Of a stretch of DNA of 22,369 nt, positions 8,814 to 17,356 are shown piece by piece. Under the pieces are notes generated by a model. It had not been told where the DNA came from. It saw only the letters and a program-made list of their open reading frames with translations, and searched no databases. Numbering within the stretch: the stretch's first letter is position 1; every line of letters starts with the position of its first letter. Source of the stretch: Silene noctiflora (Eukaryota > Streptophyta > Magnoliopsida > Caryophyllales > Caryophyllaceae); assembly GCA_009801015.1 (NCBI GenBank), contig VHZZ01000029.1:30990-53358 (forward strand), read 5' to 3'. The position numbers and the translations under genes are program-made.

Positions 8814-11414
8814 TCAGAAGCCGATCCCAGCTGCACCAACACCGCAGGTAGCCGGTCCATGTGGCTCAATCCCCCGTCCGTTCTCTCTTCCCAACATGCT
8901 ACACGCCAACTCCGGCTGCAGAAACTTAGCATTTGATCTCATTGGAGCTGATTTACATCGTGGCAAGACCAGAGGCTCATACCCAACCCCAACCTTAGCT
9001 ACCTTCGGTTCAATCATGTTAGCCACTGGGCCTTTCCCCGTTGGGAACGATATTGAAGACCTACCCGGATGGATACCCCGGTAGCCTACACGAGTTTCTG
9101 GTAGCTGAGGCGGCTGAGCCGCCACAGCAGCAGGCTTTGTCTTTTTATTGCTAACACTAGACTGGTCATCTGAGCAGTCTGTTTTATTTGATTTCTTGCT
9201 ACGGTGGCGCTCAGGTAGGCATCGCATGAAATCAGTGGAAGAAATCCATGTCTCTTTAGACACCTCCATAGACAACTTTGGTTCACACATCATCAACAGT
9301 AAACAATCTGGCAACGTTGGCCTATTATTTTTCTTCTCCAACGACCTCCGAGCTACTGTTGCTTCTTCTACTTCAATTGCCCTGCTTTCGGTTTCAGTTT
9401 CTTTTTGTTTGAGGTCTAATTCCTGTGACACTTCTGATGATGTAGAAGAGCTTGAAGAATTAGTAAAAAGTTCATAACTTTCATCTCTTTCCGTCTCCAC
9501 TGCCTGATCCTCAGACAATTCAGGAAACCCATCCTCATTTTCGATTTCTTCCATCATTTCTTCAGCTAAAAATGTCGCAATTGAACACCCGACTGCAACA
9601 TTTTCCTCATCCACCTTTTCTTCATCAACAAATGTCTCAACTGAACACCCGACTGCTATATTTTCGCCTTCCATCAAACAGGATTCTTCCAGATGCTGCA
9701 AACCTTGCTCATCTTTCTCGCTAACCTCAGTATTCTGCCTTTCCACTGTTTCATCACTGATTTCCTTCGCTTCGCAAACCTCAATGCCTTGTTCTACCTC
9801 TGCTTCTTCACTGTTTTCAACACCCTCGTCAATTCCCTCAGTCTCCTCTTGAACAACACCGTCATTTTCCTCCATTTTTCGCTCCAATTCTACCCTATCA
9901 ACTTCCAAATCCCCCCATTTTCGCTCCAATTCATTAACTACTTCCTCAATTTCTTCATCCAACTTTACACTCTCCACAACCTCCTCGATTTTCCCCTCTA
10001 AATCTTCACTATCAACTTCTAAACCCACCATTTTCCGCTCCAATTCATCAACTTCATCCATAACCACCCCAATTTTCCCCTCCAATTCTTCACCATCGAC
10101 TTCTAAATCCTCCACATTCTGCTCCAATTCATCAATTTCTTCCCCAACCGCTCCAATTCTTCCCACCAATAATTCTTCACTACACACTTCTAAATCATCG
10201 CCCTTCGCCTCAGCCACCTCTAATCCTTCATCCAATCCGACACTCTCCTCAACTCTCATCACCTCCAATTCCTCGCAAACTCGAACACAATCCTCTCCCT
10301 TACCCTCCACCACACCCCCACCATTATCAACTTCATCCAATCCCACACTCTCCTCAATTCCCACCACCCCCAATCCTTCGCAAACTCGAACACAATCCTC
10401 TCCCTTACCCTCAACCTCCACCACACCCCCACCGCCACCGCCACCGCCACCGCCACCGCCACCACCACCATCAATATCCCCAATTGACTCCTCCAACAAT
10501 TTCCGCGAAAGCGAAGCCATCCTCTTTGGATCACTCCTACACCTCATCAACAACAACGCATTCTTCGGCGGAACACAAACACTAACCCTCCCACCACCAC
10601 CATCATCACCACCACCACCACCACCACCACCACCACCACCATTTCCACACCCAACATTATTAATTCCATTATTAAACAAATCATCAAATTCCATGTCATC
10701 AAAAATAGACCTCCTTCTAGAACATTCTCTCTCCATAACCACCACACCTCCTCTTTCTCTCTCTATAACCACCTCTCTTTCTCTCTCCTCCACCTCATCA
10801 CTTCCTCCAACAACCAATTCCACATCTCTTCTCTTACCTCCTCCATCCACCTCAACCAACCACCTCAACAACCCCCCACACATGGTCCCACCACTTTCTC
10901 TCTCCTCCACATCATCATTTCTACCATTATTATAATCAATATTATTATTATTATTATTATTACTGCTAAAACAAGAAGGCTTACTACAAGGAAACAAACA
11001 ACAAATAGTTTCACAAATGCTCAAAGGAAAATGAACCCACCTCTGGGTCCCACCACCACCGCCAACACCGCCGTCAGACGGCGGCGTAGGCGGCAACGGT
11101 GGTCGGAGACCGGCCCGACGGGACCCACAAGCGCGTAACTTGATTTTTTTGCCTTGTTTTTTGGTTTTAACTCTAACTTGACCAATGCAAGTGACTTTAG
11201 GAGAAGAGGGTTCATGGTTGTTGTGGTTATCTGAGAAAAGAGCAGGTGAGTGAGGTCCGCCGCCGCGGAGACTGCTGTTGCGGCGGAGACGGCGGCTGAG
11301 GGAGGTGGTTAGTGCGGCGGAGGTGGCGGTGGGGGTGGATGAGGTGTGGTGGTGGTGGTGGTGGTTGTTGTGGTGGTGGGCGGGGCTGAGGATGGATCTT
11401 GAAGAGAGACGCAT
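8814..11414 (-). CDS. 866-residue acidic, Gly-tract plant protein of unknown function
   Basis: Uninterrupted frame of 866 codons, so intronless as far as seen. The N-terminus is basic and Ser/His-rich with a His/Asn run (12-23) and no acidic residue before position 62. A conserved-looking island follows: PKVTCIGQVRVKTKKQGKK (72-90), WVHFPLSICETICCLFPC (126-143). Then come poly-Asn (152-158), two poly-Gly tracts (258-269, 316-330) around KNALLLMRCRSDPKRM (284-299), a long Glu/Asp/Val region (331-650) with internal repeats, and a conserved C-terminal block LPDCLLLMMCEPKLSMEVSK (701-720) and LPRCKSAPMR (817-826). These islands resemble a family of uncharacterised plant proteins; a link to the HCF243-related group (D1/photosystem II stability) is a weak memory, so no symbol is given. 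The N-terminus could be an organelle signal; nuclear location is equally open. The ATG at 11414 is the first in frame. Confidence 0.8.
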   Translation of the reverse strand: MRLSSRSILSPAHHHNNHHHHHHTSSTPTATSAALTTSLSRRLRRNSSLRGGGPHSPALFSDNHNNHEPSSPKVTCIGQVRVKTKKQGKKIKLRACGSRRAGLRPPLPPTPPSDGGVGGGGGTQRWVHFPLSICETICCLFPCSKPSCFSSNNNNNNNIDYNNGRNDDVEERESGGTMCGGLLRWLVEVDGGGKRRDVELVVGGSDEVEEREREVVIERERGGVVVMERECSRRRSIFDDMEFDDLFNNGINNVGCGNGGGGGGGGGGGDDGGGGRVSVCVPPKNALLLMRCRSDPKRMASLSRKLLEESIGDIDGGGGGGGGGGGGGGGVVEVEGKGEDCVRVCEGLGVVGIEESVGLDEVDNGGGVVEGKGEDCVRVCEELEVMRVEESVGLDEGLEVAEAKGDDLEVCSEELLVGRIGAVGEEIDELEQNVEDLEVDGEELEGKIGVVMDEVDELERKMVGLEVDSEDLEGKIEEVVESVKLDEEIEEVVNELERKWGDLEVDRVELERKMEENDGVVQEETEGIDEGVENSEEAEVEQGIEVCEAKEISDETVERQNTEVSEKDEQGLQHLEESCLMEGENIAVGCSVETFVDEEKVDEENVAVGCSIATFLAEEMMEEIENEDGFPELSEDQAVETERDESYELFTNSSSSSTSSEVSQELDLKQKETETESRAIEVEEATVARRSLEKKNNRPTLPDCLLLMMCEPKLSMEVSKETWISSTDFMRCLPERHRSKKSNKTDCSDDQSSVSNKKTKPAAVAAQPPQLPETRVGYRGIHPGRSSISFPTGKGPVANMIEPKVAKVGVGYEPLVLPRCKSAPMRSNAKFLQPELACSMLGRENGRGIEPHGPATCGVGAAGIGF
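10225..10435 (-). repeat. 105-bp in-frame tandem duplication within the acidic gene
   Basis: CAAACTCGAACACAATCCTC occurs at 10276 and 10381, offset 105 bp (35 codons), with long matching sequence on both sides. In protein it gives two copies of VEGKGEDCVRVCE...EESVGLDE at about residues 334-361 and 369-396. The multiple-of-three length keeps the frame open. Confidence 0.85.
10429..10640 (-). repeat. GGN-codon microsatellites encoding poly-Gly tracts
   Basis: Two trinucleotide tracts, CCACCGCCACCGCC-type at about 10429-10471 and CCACCACCACC-type at about 10590-10640 (+ strand), encode glycine runs at residues 316-330 and 258-276 of the minus-strand protein. Such tracts vary readily in length between individuals. 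Confidence 0.85.
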
Positions 11415-11560
11415 TGATGAAGAAGGAGGAGTGTGTTAGTTTTGAAGTGAAGCAAATGAAGGAGTCACTTGTTGTTTTAGTTGTTTTTGTTGATGGTGTT
11501 GTATGTGGTCTTATTATGTGCATTATTTTATTTAAAGCGAGCGATCATAACGTCACTCAG
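11415..11560 (-). promoter_or_regulatory. Core promoter and leader of the acidic protein gene
   Basis: Reading the minus strand toward the ATG at 11414, an AT-rich TTTAAATAAAAT box at about 11526-11537 is the best TATA candidate, about 115 bp before the start codon. An ATG at 11521-11523 opens an out-of-frame 98-codon frame overlapping the main start. If transcription starts some 25-35 bp after the box, near 11500, this upstream ATG is left out of the mRNA. The leader is rich in ACTCCTCCTTCTTC-like pyrimidines. Confidence 0.4.
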
Positions 11561-11578
11561 AAATATAGTTCGTTTTTA

Positions 11579-11740
11579 CTATGAGCACTTAGATTAACTG
11601 GTAATGGGTTGTTCTAACTTAATCAGAGGTCTCGTCCTCGAACCCAGGTTGAAACTCATGAGAAAGAGTTTTACCGCCCTAATGATCCTACCCGGCTCGA
11701 ATCCGGATTAAACCGAATTGTTTATACGAGACAGTTTTGT
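11579..11740 (+). mobile_element. tRNA-derived SINE, copy 1
   Basis: ATGAGCACTTAGATTAACTG, GGTTGTTCTAACTT, CAGAGGTCTCGTCCTCGAACC and CGGCTCGAATCCGGATTAAA match the copy at 13199-13333 block by block. The TAGATTAACTGG and TCTCGTCCTCGAACCC blocks look like degenerate A and B boxes of a tRNA-type internal RNA polymerase III promoter. Its middle is longer than in the other copy. Flanking target-site repeats are not clear, so the ends are approximate. Confidence 0.6.
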
Positions 11741-12149
11741 ATATAACAATATTAGTGGTAAAATATTTATTAAAAACTTTGTATTAGAATAAATTCGTGT
11801 TAGACAGTCTTATCAAAGTATTGTGTATCTTATTTTATTTTTTGAAATATTGGTTTATTTGTGTTTTCTATATTAATATGTGAGATTTTTCAATATTATA
11901 CTTAATTTTTTTTAAAATGAATGGGGATTCTATTTTTGGTATATTGGTTTTTTTGGGTGTGTTTTAAGATTTTTTTATATACATATAGATTTTTTAATAT
12001 TTTTGTTTTGCTATGTGGATTTTTTTGGATATTTTTTTTGTCATAAGGTTTGTCTTGTTGACCTCTTTTGTTAGTATATCAGATTTTTTGGATTTTTTTT
12101 ATTTAATATGAGAGTGTTTTGGGGATTTTGTTTTTAAAAAAAATGTTTA
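11741..12149. other. T-rich spacer without recognised features
   Basis: Strongly T-rich + strand sequence with many runs of TTTTTTT and phrases such as TGGATTTTTTT repeated loosely. It has no open frame and no clear repeat boundaries. A short GAGACAGTTTTGTATA piece near 11730-11745 resembles the ends of common plant MITEs. Confidence 0.5.
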
Positions 12150-12158
12150 TTTTATTTA

Positions 12159-12699
12159 CGAAATATTCACGTGGTACCCTTCGAACTTTGTCATTTTTCA
12201 CGTGGTACCCAACATTTTAAGTTTGTGCACATGATATCCCTGAAATATGATTTTCAAGCATAACGTGCCCTTTTTATCGTTTTTAAAATTTTCAATTGAG
12301 CATAAATTATAGACCATAAATCGGAATTGATTAATTTTTTTTTTCAAATTGATTAACTCTTCGAGATCTATAAATTGATAAAACGAAAATGGTCATTCAA
12401 AAATTTAAGGTCGAAGATATGGTTGATTTGAGATTTTCGTTAAAAAAAACCCTATAAAATGAATTTCGGCAATTTTTTTCTCAAATCGTAGATTATGACT
12501 AGATAATCATCTTAGGAAAAATATTTGGCCGATTCTGAATTCCGATCTAGGAGTTATGCGCAATTGAGTTTTTTTACAGCGGCAAAAAAAGTATGTTATG
12601 CTTGAAAATTAAACATGGAGGGTATAATTTATACAAACTTAAAAAGTTGGGTACCATGTGCAAAATGACAAAGTTCAAAGGTAGCACGTGAATTTTCCG
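12159..12699. mobile_element. Mutator-like MITE, 541 bp, 9-bp target-site repeat
   Basis: Flanked by the direct repeat TTTTATTTA at 12150-12158 and 12700-12708. The left end CGAAATATTCACGTGGTACC and the reverse complement of the right end CGGAAAATTCACGTGCTACC are inverted repeats. Similarity continues inward (GAACTTTGTCATTTTNCACRTGGTACCCAAC, AAGTTTGT, TTTCAAGCATAACRT) for over 100 bp. A 9-bp target-site repeat with long inverted ends is the mark of Mutator-like elements. There is no transposase frame, so it is non-autonomous. Confidence 0.75.
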
Positions 12700-12779
12700 T
12701 TTTATTTAACTTTTCGATAAATAGGTTTATTTGAGTATTTATTTTTGGTAAATGAGTTTTTGCAAATATGAGTGACCCC

Positions 12780-12975
12780 TTTTAGACCTTATTCTTTTGG
12801 GACTTAATTTGAGCTTATTTCAATTCAATTTAGTTCTATTAAGTTCAGTTTAACTTCATTCAATTTAGTCAGTTCATTTTTTTCACAAATTAACTCCTAT
12901 TTTAGTTTAATTCAACTTCATTTGTTCAAGTCTATTAAGTTCGGTTCTTTTCAACCTAAAAGATAAAAGATGATA
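12780..12975. mobile_element. Diverged MITE with TTCARTTYA-rich interior, copy 1
   Basis: Begins about CCTTATTCTTTTGGGACTTA and is built from many TTCAATTYAGTT-like words, as in the better copy at 16542-16728 and the piece at 18126-18250. The right end (near GGTTCTTTTCAACCTAAAAG) is decayed, so the boundaries are approximate. Confidence 0.45.
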
Positions 12976-13089
12976 TTTAGGGTGAGGTGTATTAGTGAGG
13001 GATTTGACAAGAAAGAAGTGAAATCTTTGTGTTAGTTAGGTGGTGGATTAAAGAGAGGATAGAGTTGAGTGAGTCTGATTGAAAAGATT

Positions 13090-13415
13090 AATAATTTGTT
13101 TGTGATGGATATTATCCGTTATAGTACATTTTCATAATAAGGCAAGAGGGGGGTAAGTAGGGAGAAATAAACAACATAAATAGTTAGTGTCACTTGTACC
13201 CATGAGCATTTAGATCAACTAGCAAGGGGTTGTTCTAGCTTAACCAGAGGTCTCGTGCTCGAGCCCTGGGAACGCAACAGTGTTCTAGTGGTCCTACGCG
13301 GCTCGAATCCGGATTAAACCAAATGGTTTACACAATAGTTAGTGTCATTTGTATATTATAAAAGAGGCCATTATTTATCTTCAACTTGTGACGGATAGTA
13401 TCCGTCTAAATGGGT
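13090..13415. mobile_element. MITE of the GACGGATA family, split by a SINE
   Basis: The right part, read in reverse complement, gives GACGGATACTATCCGTCACA, AGTTGAAGATAAATAATGG and ATACAAATGACACTAACTAT. These parallel the left arm of the element at 22065-22278. The left part has GTGATGGATATTATCCGTTA near 13102-13121. Between them lies the SINE at 13199-13333 with a 20-bp target-site repeat made from element sequence. Boundaries are approximate. Confidence 0.55.
13199..13333 (+). mobile_element. tRNA-derived SINE, copy 2, with 20-bp target-site repeat
   Basis: 135-bp insert flanked by AATAGTTAGTGTCACTTGTA (13179-13198) and AATAGTTAGTGTCATTTGTA (13334-13353), one mismatch. It shares ATGAGCATTTAGATCAACTA, GGTTGTTCTAGCTT, CAGAGGTCTCGTGCTCGAGCC and CGGCTCGAATCCGGATTAAA with copy 1. 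The GGTCTCGTGCTCGAGCC block resembles a tRNA B box. A long target-site repeat and tRNA-like head are hallmarks of SINEs moved by LINE machinery. No long A or T tail is seen. Confidence 0.75.
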
Positions 13416-13419
13416 TGAT

Positions 13420-13972
13420 TTGAAATGTTGGGGATGTTGTTCATTTGTTCTGTAAAAAGGTATGTGGGGTTTATGATTTTTGGTGCAGAAAAGAGTACAG
13501 TAAGTACTACACTGTTGTGTATACTGTATAATGTGTTGTGTAAATGTGTTGTGTGTCAAGTTTGTGTAAGATTATGGACCTACATTTTGTATTTTTACGT
13601 ATAAAGCTTTTCTATGGTTTTAATCTCATAAAATATCATTGCTCTTCGTGTTCGTACCTGTATTTTTGGTTTTGTTTGATACGGAATATGTTATAAAGTC
13701 GATTTACATTCATATTGTGTAAAATGGATTAGTCACGATGAGAAAGTTACGATTTGAGTGTTAGAGTATCATTTCATTGATTTACGTCGGTTTTGCAACT
13801 TGAAAATGATTGTACGAAATTCGCTAGGTTGATTATTGTTGAATTTTAAATAACGATGGTATAGTTAGATACTTAGATGTTTTCACTGCTGTAAAAATAA
13901 CGGCGATGGAGTACTAGGAAGGCTTATAGATTAAACTACTCTATTTGCCAAATATCGAGTCATGGAAACACA
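13420..13972. other. Spacer with no supported gene
   Basis: AT-rich sequence. The short minus-strand frame at 13371-13559 is composed of TGTTGTGTA-like repeats and MITE ends and encodes nothing recognisable. TGTTGTGT words recur at 13512-13550. Confidence 0.5.
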
Positions 13973-13974
13973 TA

Positions 13975-14233
13975 CTTCCTCTATTCAATTCCACTCTAGC
14001 TATTTCATTTTTCTACACTATTCACAAATAAATCTTTAATTTCAATTTTCGCTCAATACAACACGTGAAAATATATTCATGTGGGGTATTTTTTTATTCG
14101 TTTTTACGAGGACCTTAAAAATATCTAACTTTTATAATTTTTGCAAATACGTAGTTAATGATATTTAGCGCTTAAAACGCGCGTTGACAAACGTGAAAAA
14201 GTAAAGTGGTAGAGTGAAGTTGAATGGGGGAAG
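13975..14233. mobile_element. Stowaway-like MITE, 259 bp, TA target site
   Basis: TA at 13973-13974 and 14234-14235 flanks ends CTTCCTCTATTCAATTCCAC and, in reverse complement of the right end, CTTCCCCCATTCAACTTCAC. The inverted ends extend into CACTCTA. This is the CTCCCTC-type end and TA target of plant Stowaway MITEs. The interior includes GCGCTTAAAACGCGCGTTGA near the right end. No coding frame. Confidence 0.8.
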
Positions 14234-14439
14234 TATTTGTCTATTAACTTTTACATAAAGCGATCACCGAGCAGTTTCCAAATAAATTTGTCGACATTAA
14301 AACTGCGCCAATATACTCGTTAATTAATGAATTTAGTTCAAACCATCTTATCTCATTTTTACCTAAAGAAAAATTTAACTCGAGTAGCCGTGTTTAGAAA
14401 TGTTTTTTATTTTCCGAGCAAAATTATTTTTGGAAAAAA

Positions 14440-14940
14440 TTCGTGCTACCACCTTGGAAATTACCAAAAAGCCCATGTCAACGTTCATATTTAGCCACTA
14501 ACGACAAATACAACTCAGGGGTATTTTAAGAACTTTGTCCTTTATTTTATTTTATCTTTAAAATAAATTAAGTTTACAAGGCACGAGGAGGGACAGAAAA
14601 GGGTCCTTCGGACGCACGTGACTAGAACCCCAGAGTATAGAAGTGGGCCCACTCATTACCAGCTGTAAGTAGACCCACGCGCAACTGTAGCGCGTGTGGA
14701 ACTCAAAAGTAACGGCTTTTTTTATTGGGAATCTACGCGCCAAAAGAGGTTTGGTCGCCTTGAAGGGTTGGAAAAATGCATTGGGTTTGTGGTCAAGCTG
14801 TCATGGACTTCCACTTCGTATTTATGTTCCCATGCTTTGCCTTGAAATCCGCGCACTTTTCGCGCGTCACCACAAATTCTATTCCCTAAATTTTAGCAAA
14901 TTATCGCTAAATAGACCGATTTAATGAGAGACATAATAGA
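14440..14940. other. GC-richer unexplained island
   Basis: This stretch has clearly more G+C than the surroundings. It contains a G-box-like GCACGTGAC near 14611, a 7-bp stem hairpin CACGCGC/GCGCGTG at 14676-14696, CTACGCGCCAAAAG near 14733 and CGCGCACTTTTCGCGCG near 14850-14867. Open frames on both strands (14558-14743 minus, 14694-14924 plus) match no protein I recognise. It could be a remnant promoter or exon of a lost gene or part of a transposon. Confidence 0.4.
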
Positions 14941-14982
14941 AAAATAGAAAAAACAGTGGGTCCCTCACCCCATCATGGGAGA

Positions 14983-15010
14983 GGTCTCTCAATAATGCTA
15001 TTGAGAGACC
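14983..15010. repeat. Perfect 12-bp stem hairpin
   Basis: GGTCTCTCAATA and TATTGAGAGACC separated by ATGC; it overlaps the odd palindrome GAGAGACCGTCTCTC. It probably marks a MITE terminus of the GAGACC type seen elsewhere in the window. Confidence 0.8.
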
Positions 15011-15173
15011 GTCTCTCAGAAGTTTTTGTGATTTGCTTTTGGATGGTTTTCGAAGCGGTGTTTTAACTGTAGTTTTCGTCCTTTAAATGTATAAAAGATA
15101 TTTTCATAACAAAACTAAATATGTACTTAGTTAGTTTTATTTTTCAAAGATTTATATTTTTGAGTGAATTAAC

Positions 15174-15197
15174 GGTCAAACTTTTCAAAGTTTGACC
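15174..15197. repeat. Perfect 11-bp stem hairpin, MITE core
   Basis: GGTCAAACTTT, TC, AAAGTTTGACC. The surrounding AATTAACGGTCAAAC and ATAAATAGGGAGTTT resemble the interior and ends of Stowaway-like MITEs, so this is likely the core of a decayed element. Confidence 0.7.
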
Positions 15198-15527
15198 TTC
15201 AAAAATAAATAGGGAGTTTAGTGTGGATTAAAGGGAATATAGATTTTGCACCTTACCAAGAAATGCTATTAGCTAAATTTCAGTAATTATTGGTTGAGAG
15301 TTGAGACGATCTAATATTATAAGACGATAGTACGAAATTCTGTTAGTTACATTAGCTAATATTATCATAAATTTTGAGCAAAATAAAAGCGGATATTATG
15401 TAAACATATTATGTAGAGAATATTATATTATTAGGAGTTTAGACACAGGTAAATTAGTAAGGTTTTTTTCATAAAAATATTATCTCTATGTCTTTGAATA
15501 AGGTTTATATCATTTTAATTATAAACG

Positions 15528-16540
15528 TGTAATAACCCGTATAATTATCTACATAATTATAACGTAAATTTTACTATTTAGGATTATTATAAAAAAAATC
15601 ACAAATTTAGCCAAACTCTAGATTACTAATGACTCATCAATTTAACATCTTTTATACCATAATTAAGGTATGATTTCGGGACCCTTCATCGATATAAGTA
15701 ATTGTTTACATTTGAAATAAAAGATTAGAAATAATAGGTTATATTAGTTTTATTGTTACGTTTATTATACCGTCTCATATTATATTTATATTGTTAATTT
15801 CATTTTATGATTGTTATACTGCTCACATGTCATATTAGCTATCGCCTTATGAATGTTTGGTGAGATAATAGTGTTGTCATTATAAGATATAATTGGCCAA
15901 TTGTAGCATTTCGGGATACGATTATTGATATGAAATGACATTATTGAGAAAACCAAAACTGTGTACACAATAGGAGCGTTAACTCCATATGAACTAAAGG
16001 GGTGTTGGCTCCTTATGAATTAAAGGAGCGTTGGCTCCATGAAAATTACGTAATGTCTATCTTTTCAGTAATGGTATACCGGCATTAATGTGATGTGAAT
16101 ATATATATCATGTTGATATGGTAGTCATATAATGTTTTTGGGATACCGGGTTGGTCCCTGGCAGGAAATATTGTATTCTGGTAAGTTATTATTTTAGGTG
16201 ATATGGTAATAAGAAGAATTCTATGAATAAAGATAATGACATAAGACCGGTGGAGGCAACCAGAGTCATACTCAGCCTGTGGTTGGCTGATTCCGTTACT
16301 CTCACTCTTTTTCAGGTACAAGTATTGGGGGATGCCATGCGTGAGGAATTTCATATAGAAGATAAGACGTATAAGATGTATAATTAGTAAATAGAGTTAT
16401 TAGTTTTTAGCTTTAATTATTTATTCATCTTTATTTTATTGTATAAGCCTTGTATTCTCCGAAGAGGGAATACAGCGGTGACGCCCTTGTGACTCCGCTG
16501 CCGTCTTTTGTTAATAAAAGAGTTATTTGTATGGGTGTAT
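15528..16540 (+). mobile_element. Possible LTR or truncated LTR remnant
   Basis: TGTAATAACCCGTATAATTA at 15528 has the look of a Ty3/gypsy LTR start. Far downstream, GGAATACAGCGGTGACGCCCTT (about 16467-16488) recalls the AACCGAAATGGTAACGCCCTT segment of the LTR end at 1-401, and an AATAAA follows at 16513-16518. A clean CA terminus, target-site repeat and internal retrotransposon region are missing, so this may be a solo or truncated LTR. The minus-strand frames at 15786-15968 and 16085-16354 match nothing known to me. Confidence 0.35.
15971..16050. repeat. Three ~26-bp repeats, each a GGAGC hairpin
   Basis: Three successive units read AGGAGCGTTAACTCCATATG, AGGGGTGTTGGCTCCTTATG and AGGAGCGTTGGCTCCATGAA. 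Units 1 and 3 can fold as GGAG(C)-loop-(G)CTCC; the second is imperfect. It lies within the possible LTR stretch. Confidence 0.7.
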
Positions 16541-16728
16541 ACTCCTATTCTTTTGGACTTAATTTCAGCTCATTTTAATTCAGTCCAGTTCAATTCAGCT
16601 CTTCTATTTATAAATTAATTCCTTACTTTAATTCAGTTCAATTCAATTCAGCCCTATTAAATTTAATTCAGTTTGTTTCAGCTTTATTAAATTTACTTCT
16701 AACCACTTTAGTTCAAAAGAATAGGGGT
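16541..16728. mobile_element. MITE with TTCARTTYA-rich interior, copy 2
   Basis: The left end ACTCCTATTCTTTTGGACTT and the reverse complement of the right end ACCCCTATTCTTTTGAACTA are inverted repeats of about 20 bp. The flanks TAT on both sides are a possible 3-bp (or TA) target site. The interior is made of TTCAGTTCAATTCAG-like words. Related diverged pieces are at 12780-12975 and 18126-18250. Confidence 0.65.
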
Positions 16729-16738
16729 TATATGGTGC

Positions 16739-16879
16739 ACATGCAACATGTATGCAACCTAGAAAAGTGGTGTACTAAATTTAATTCAGTTTAGTTCAAC
16801 TCCATTAAATATAATTTAGACGGTTTTAATTCAAAAGACGACATGCAACATGTATGTAACCTAGAAAAGTGGAGTACTA
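16739..16879. repeat. 39-bp direct repeat flanking a TTCAG-type segment
   Basis: ACATGCAACATGTATGCAAC continuing to GAAAAGTGGTGTACTA (16739-16777) recurs at 16841-16879 with two changes. Between them is another TTCAGTTTAGTTCAACTC-like stretch ending TTCAAAAGA, so a small segmental duplication took part of the neighbouring MITE along. Confidence 0.75.
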
Positions 16880-17102
16880 GGTACGTGACAAAAGGCAAGA
16901 TAAAGTTAGTATTATTAATTAATTGAATAGTGATGGTTTATCAACTTGTGGGTTCACATAATCACATGAAATAATGATAATCAAACATTAAAACACAAGA
17001 ACTCCAAAGAGAAAATGACCTAAAAGTGTGGGTCAAGAACTATAAAGAGGGAATTCATTTGACCTATTATTTAATCAAACAAGGAGACAATACAACTACA
17101 AA

Positions 17103-17280
17103 GCGTCTCCCTTGTGACGGGTCGGATTCGAAGACGGATAATGCTACTCACAAAACAAATAGGGGGACAAGGTGGGGGCACCCCTCACTTGCTTTCCTCT
17201 CTCCTCTATTTGGGCATTTTATCTCACAAAATGGTATCCGTCTTCTCATTTGTGACGGATACCTTTCGTCACGAGAATTT
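17103..17280. mobile_element. MITE of the TTGTGACGGATA type
   Basis: The left end carries CTTGTGACGGGTCGGATTCG, AAGACGGATAATGC and CTCACAAAA. The reverse complement of the right end carries CTCGTGACGAAAGGTATCCG, AGACGGATACC and TTTTGTGAG, so the ends form a long imperfect inverted repeat. The plus-strand frame across it (17026-17391) is not a recognisable protein. Confidence 0.6.
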
Positions 17281-17356
17281 GCCATACATCTATTGAATAG
17301 ATATCCACTTTCAATTGCTCTACTTTATCAAAGTGTTTTTTTTTTTTTTTTTTTTT

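Noticed and set aside
8788..11523. Open frames on the opposite strand or other frames of the acidic-protein gene
   Set aside because: They are shadows produced by the GC-biased, repeat-rich coding sequence; only the 866-codon frame has conserved islands.
11579..13333. True tRNA genes at the two SINE copies
   Set aside because: The A- and B-box-like blocks are degenerate, no cloverleaf could be drawn by eye, and one copy has a 20-bp target-site repeat typical of SINEs.
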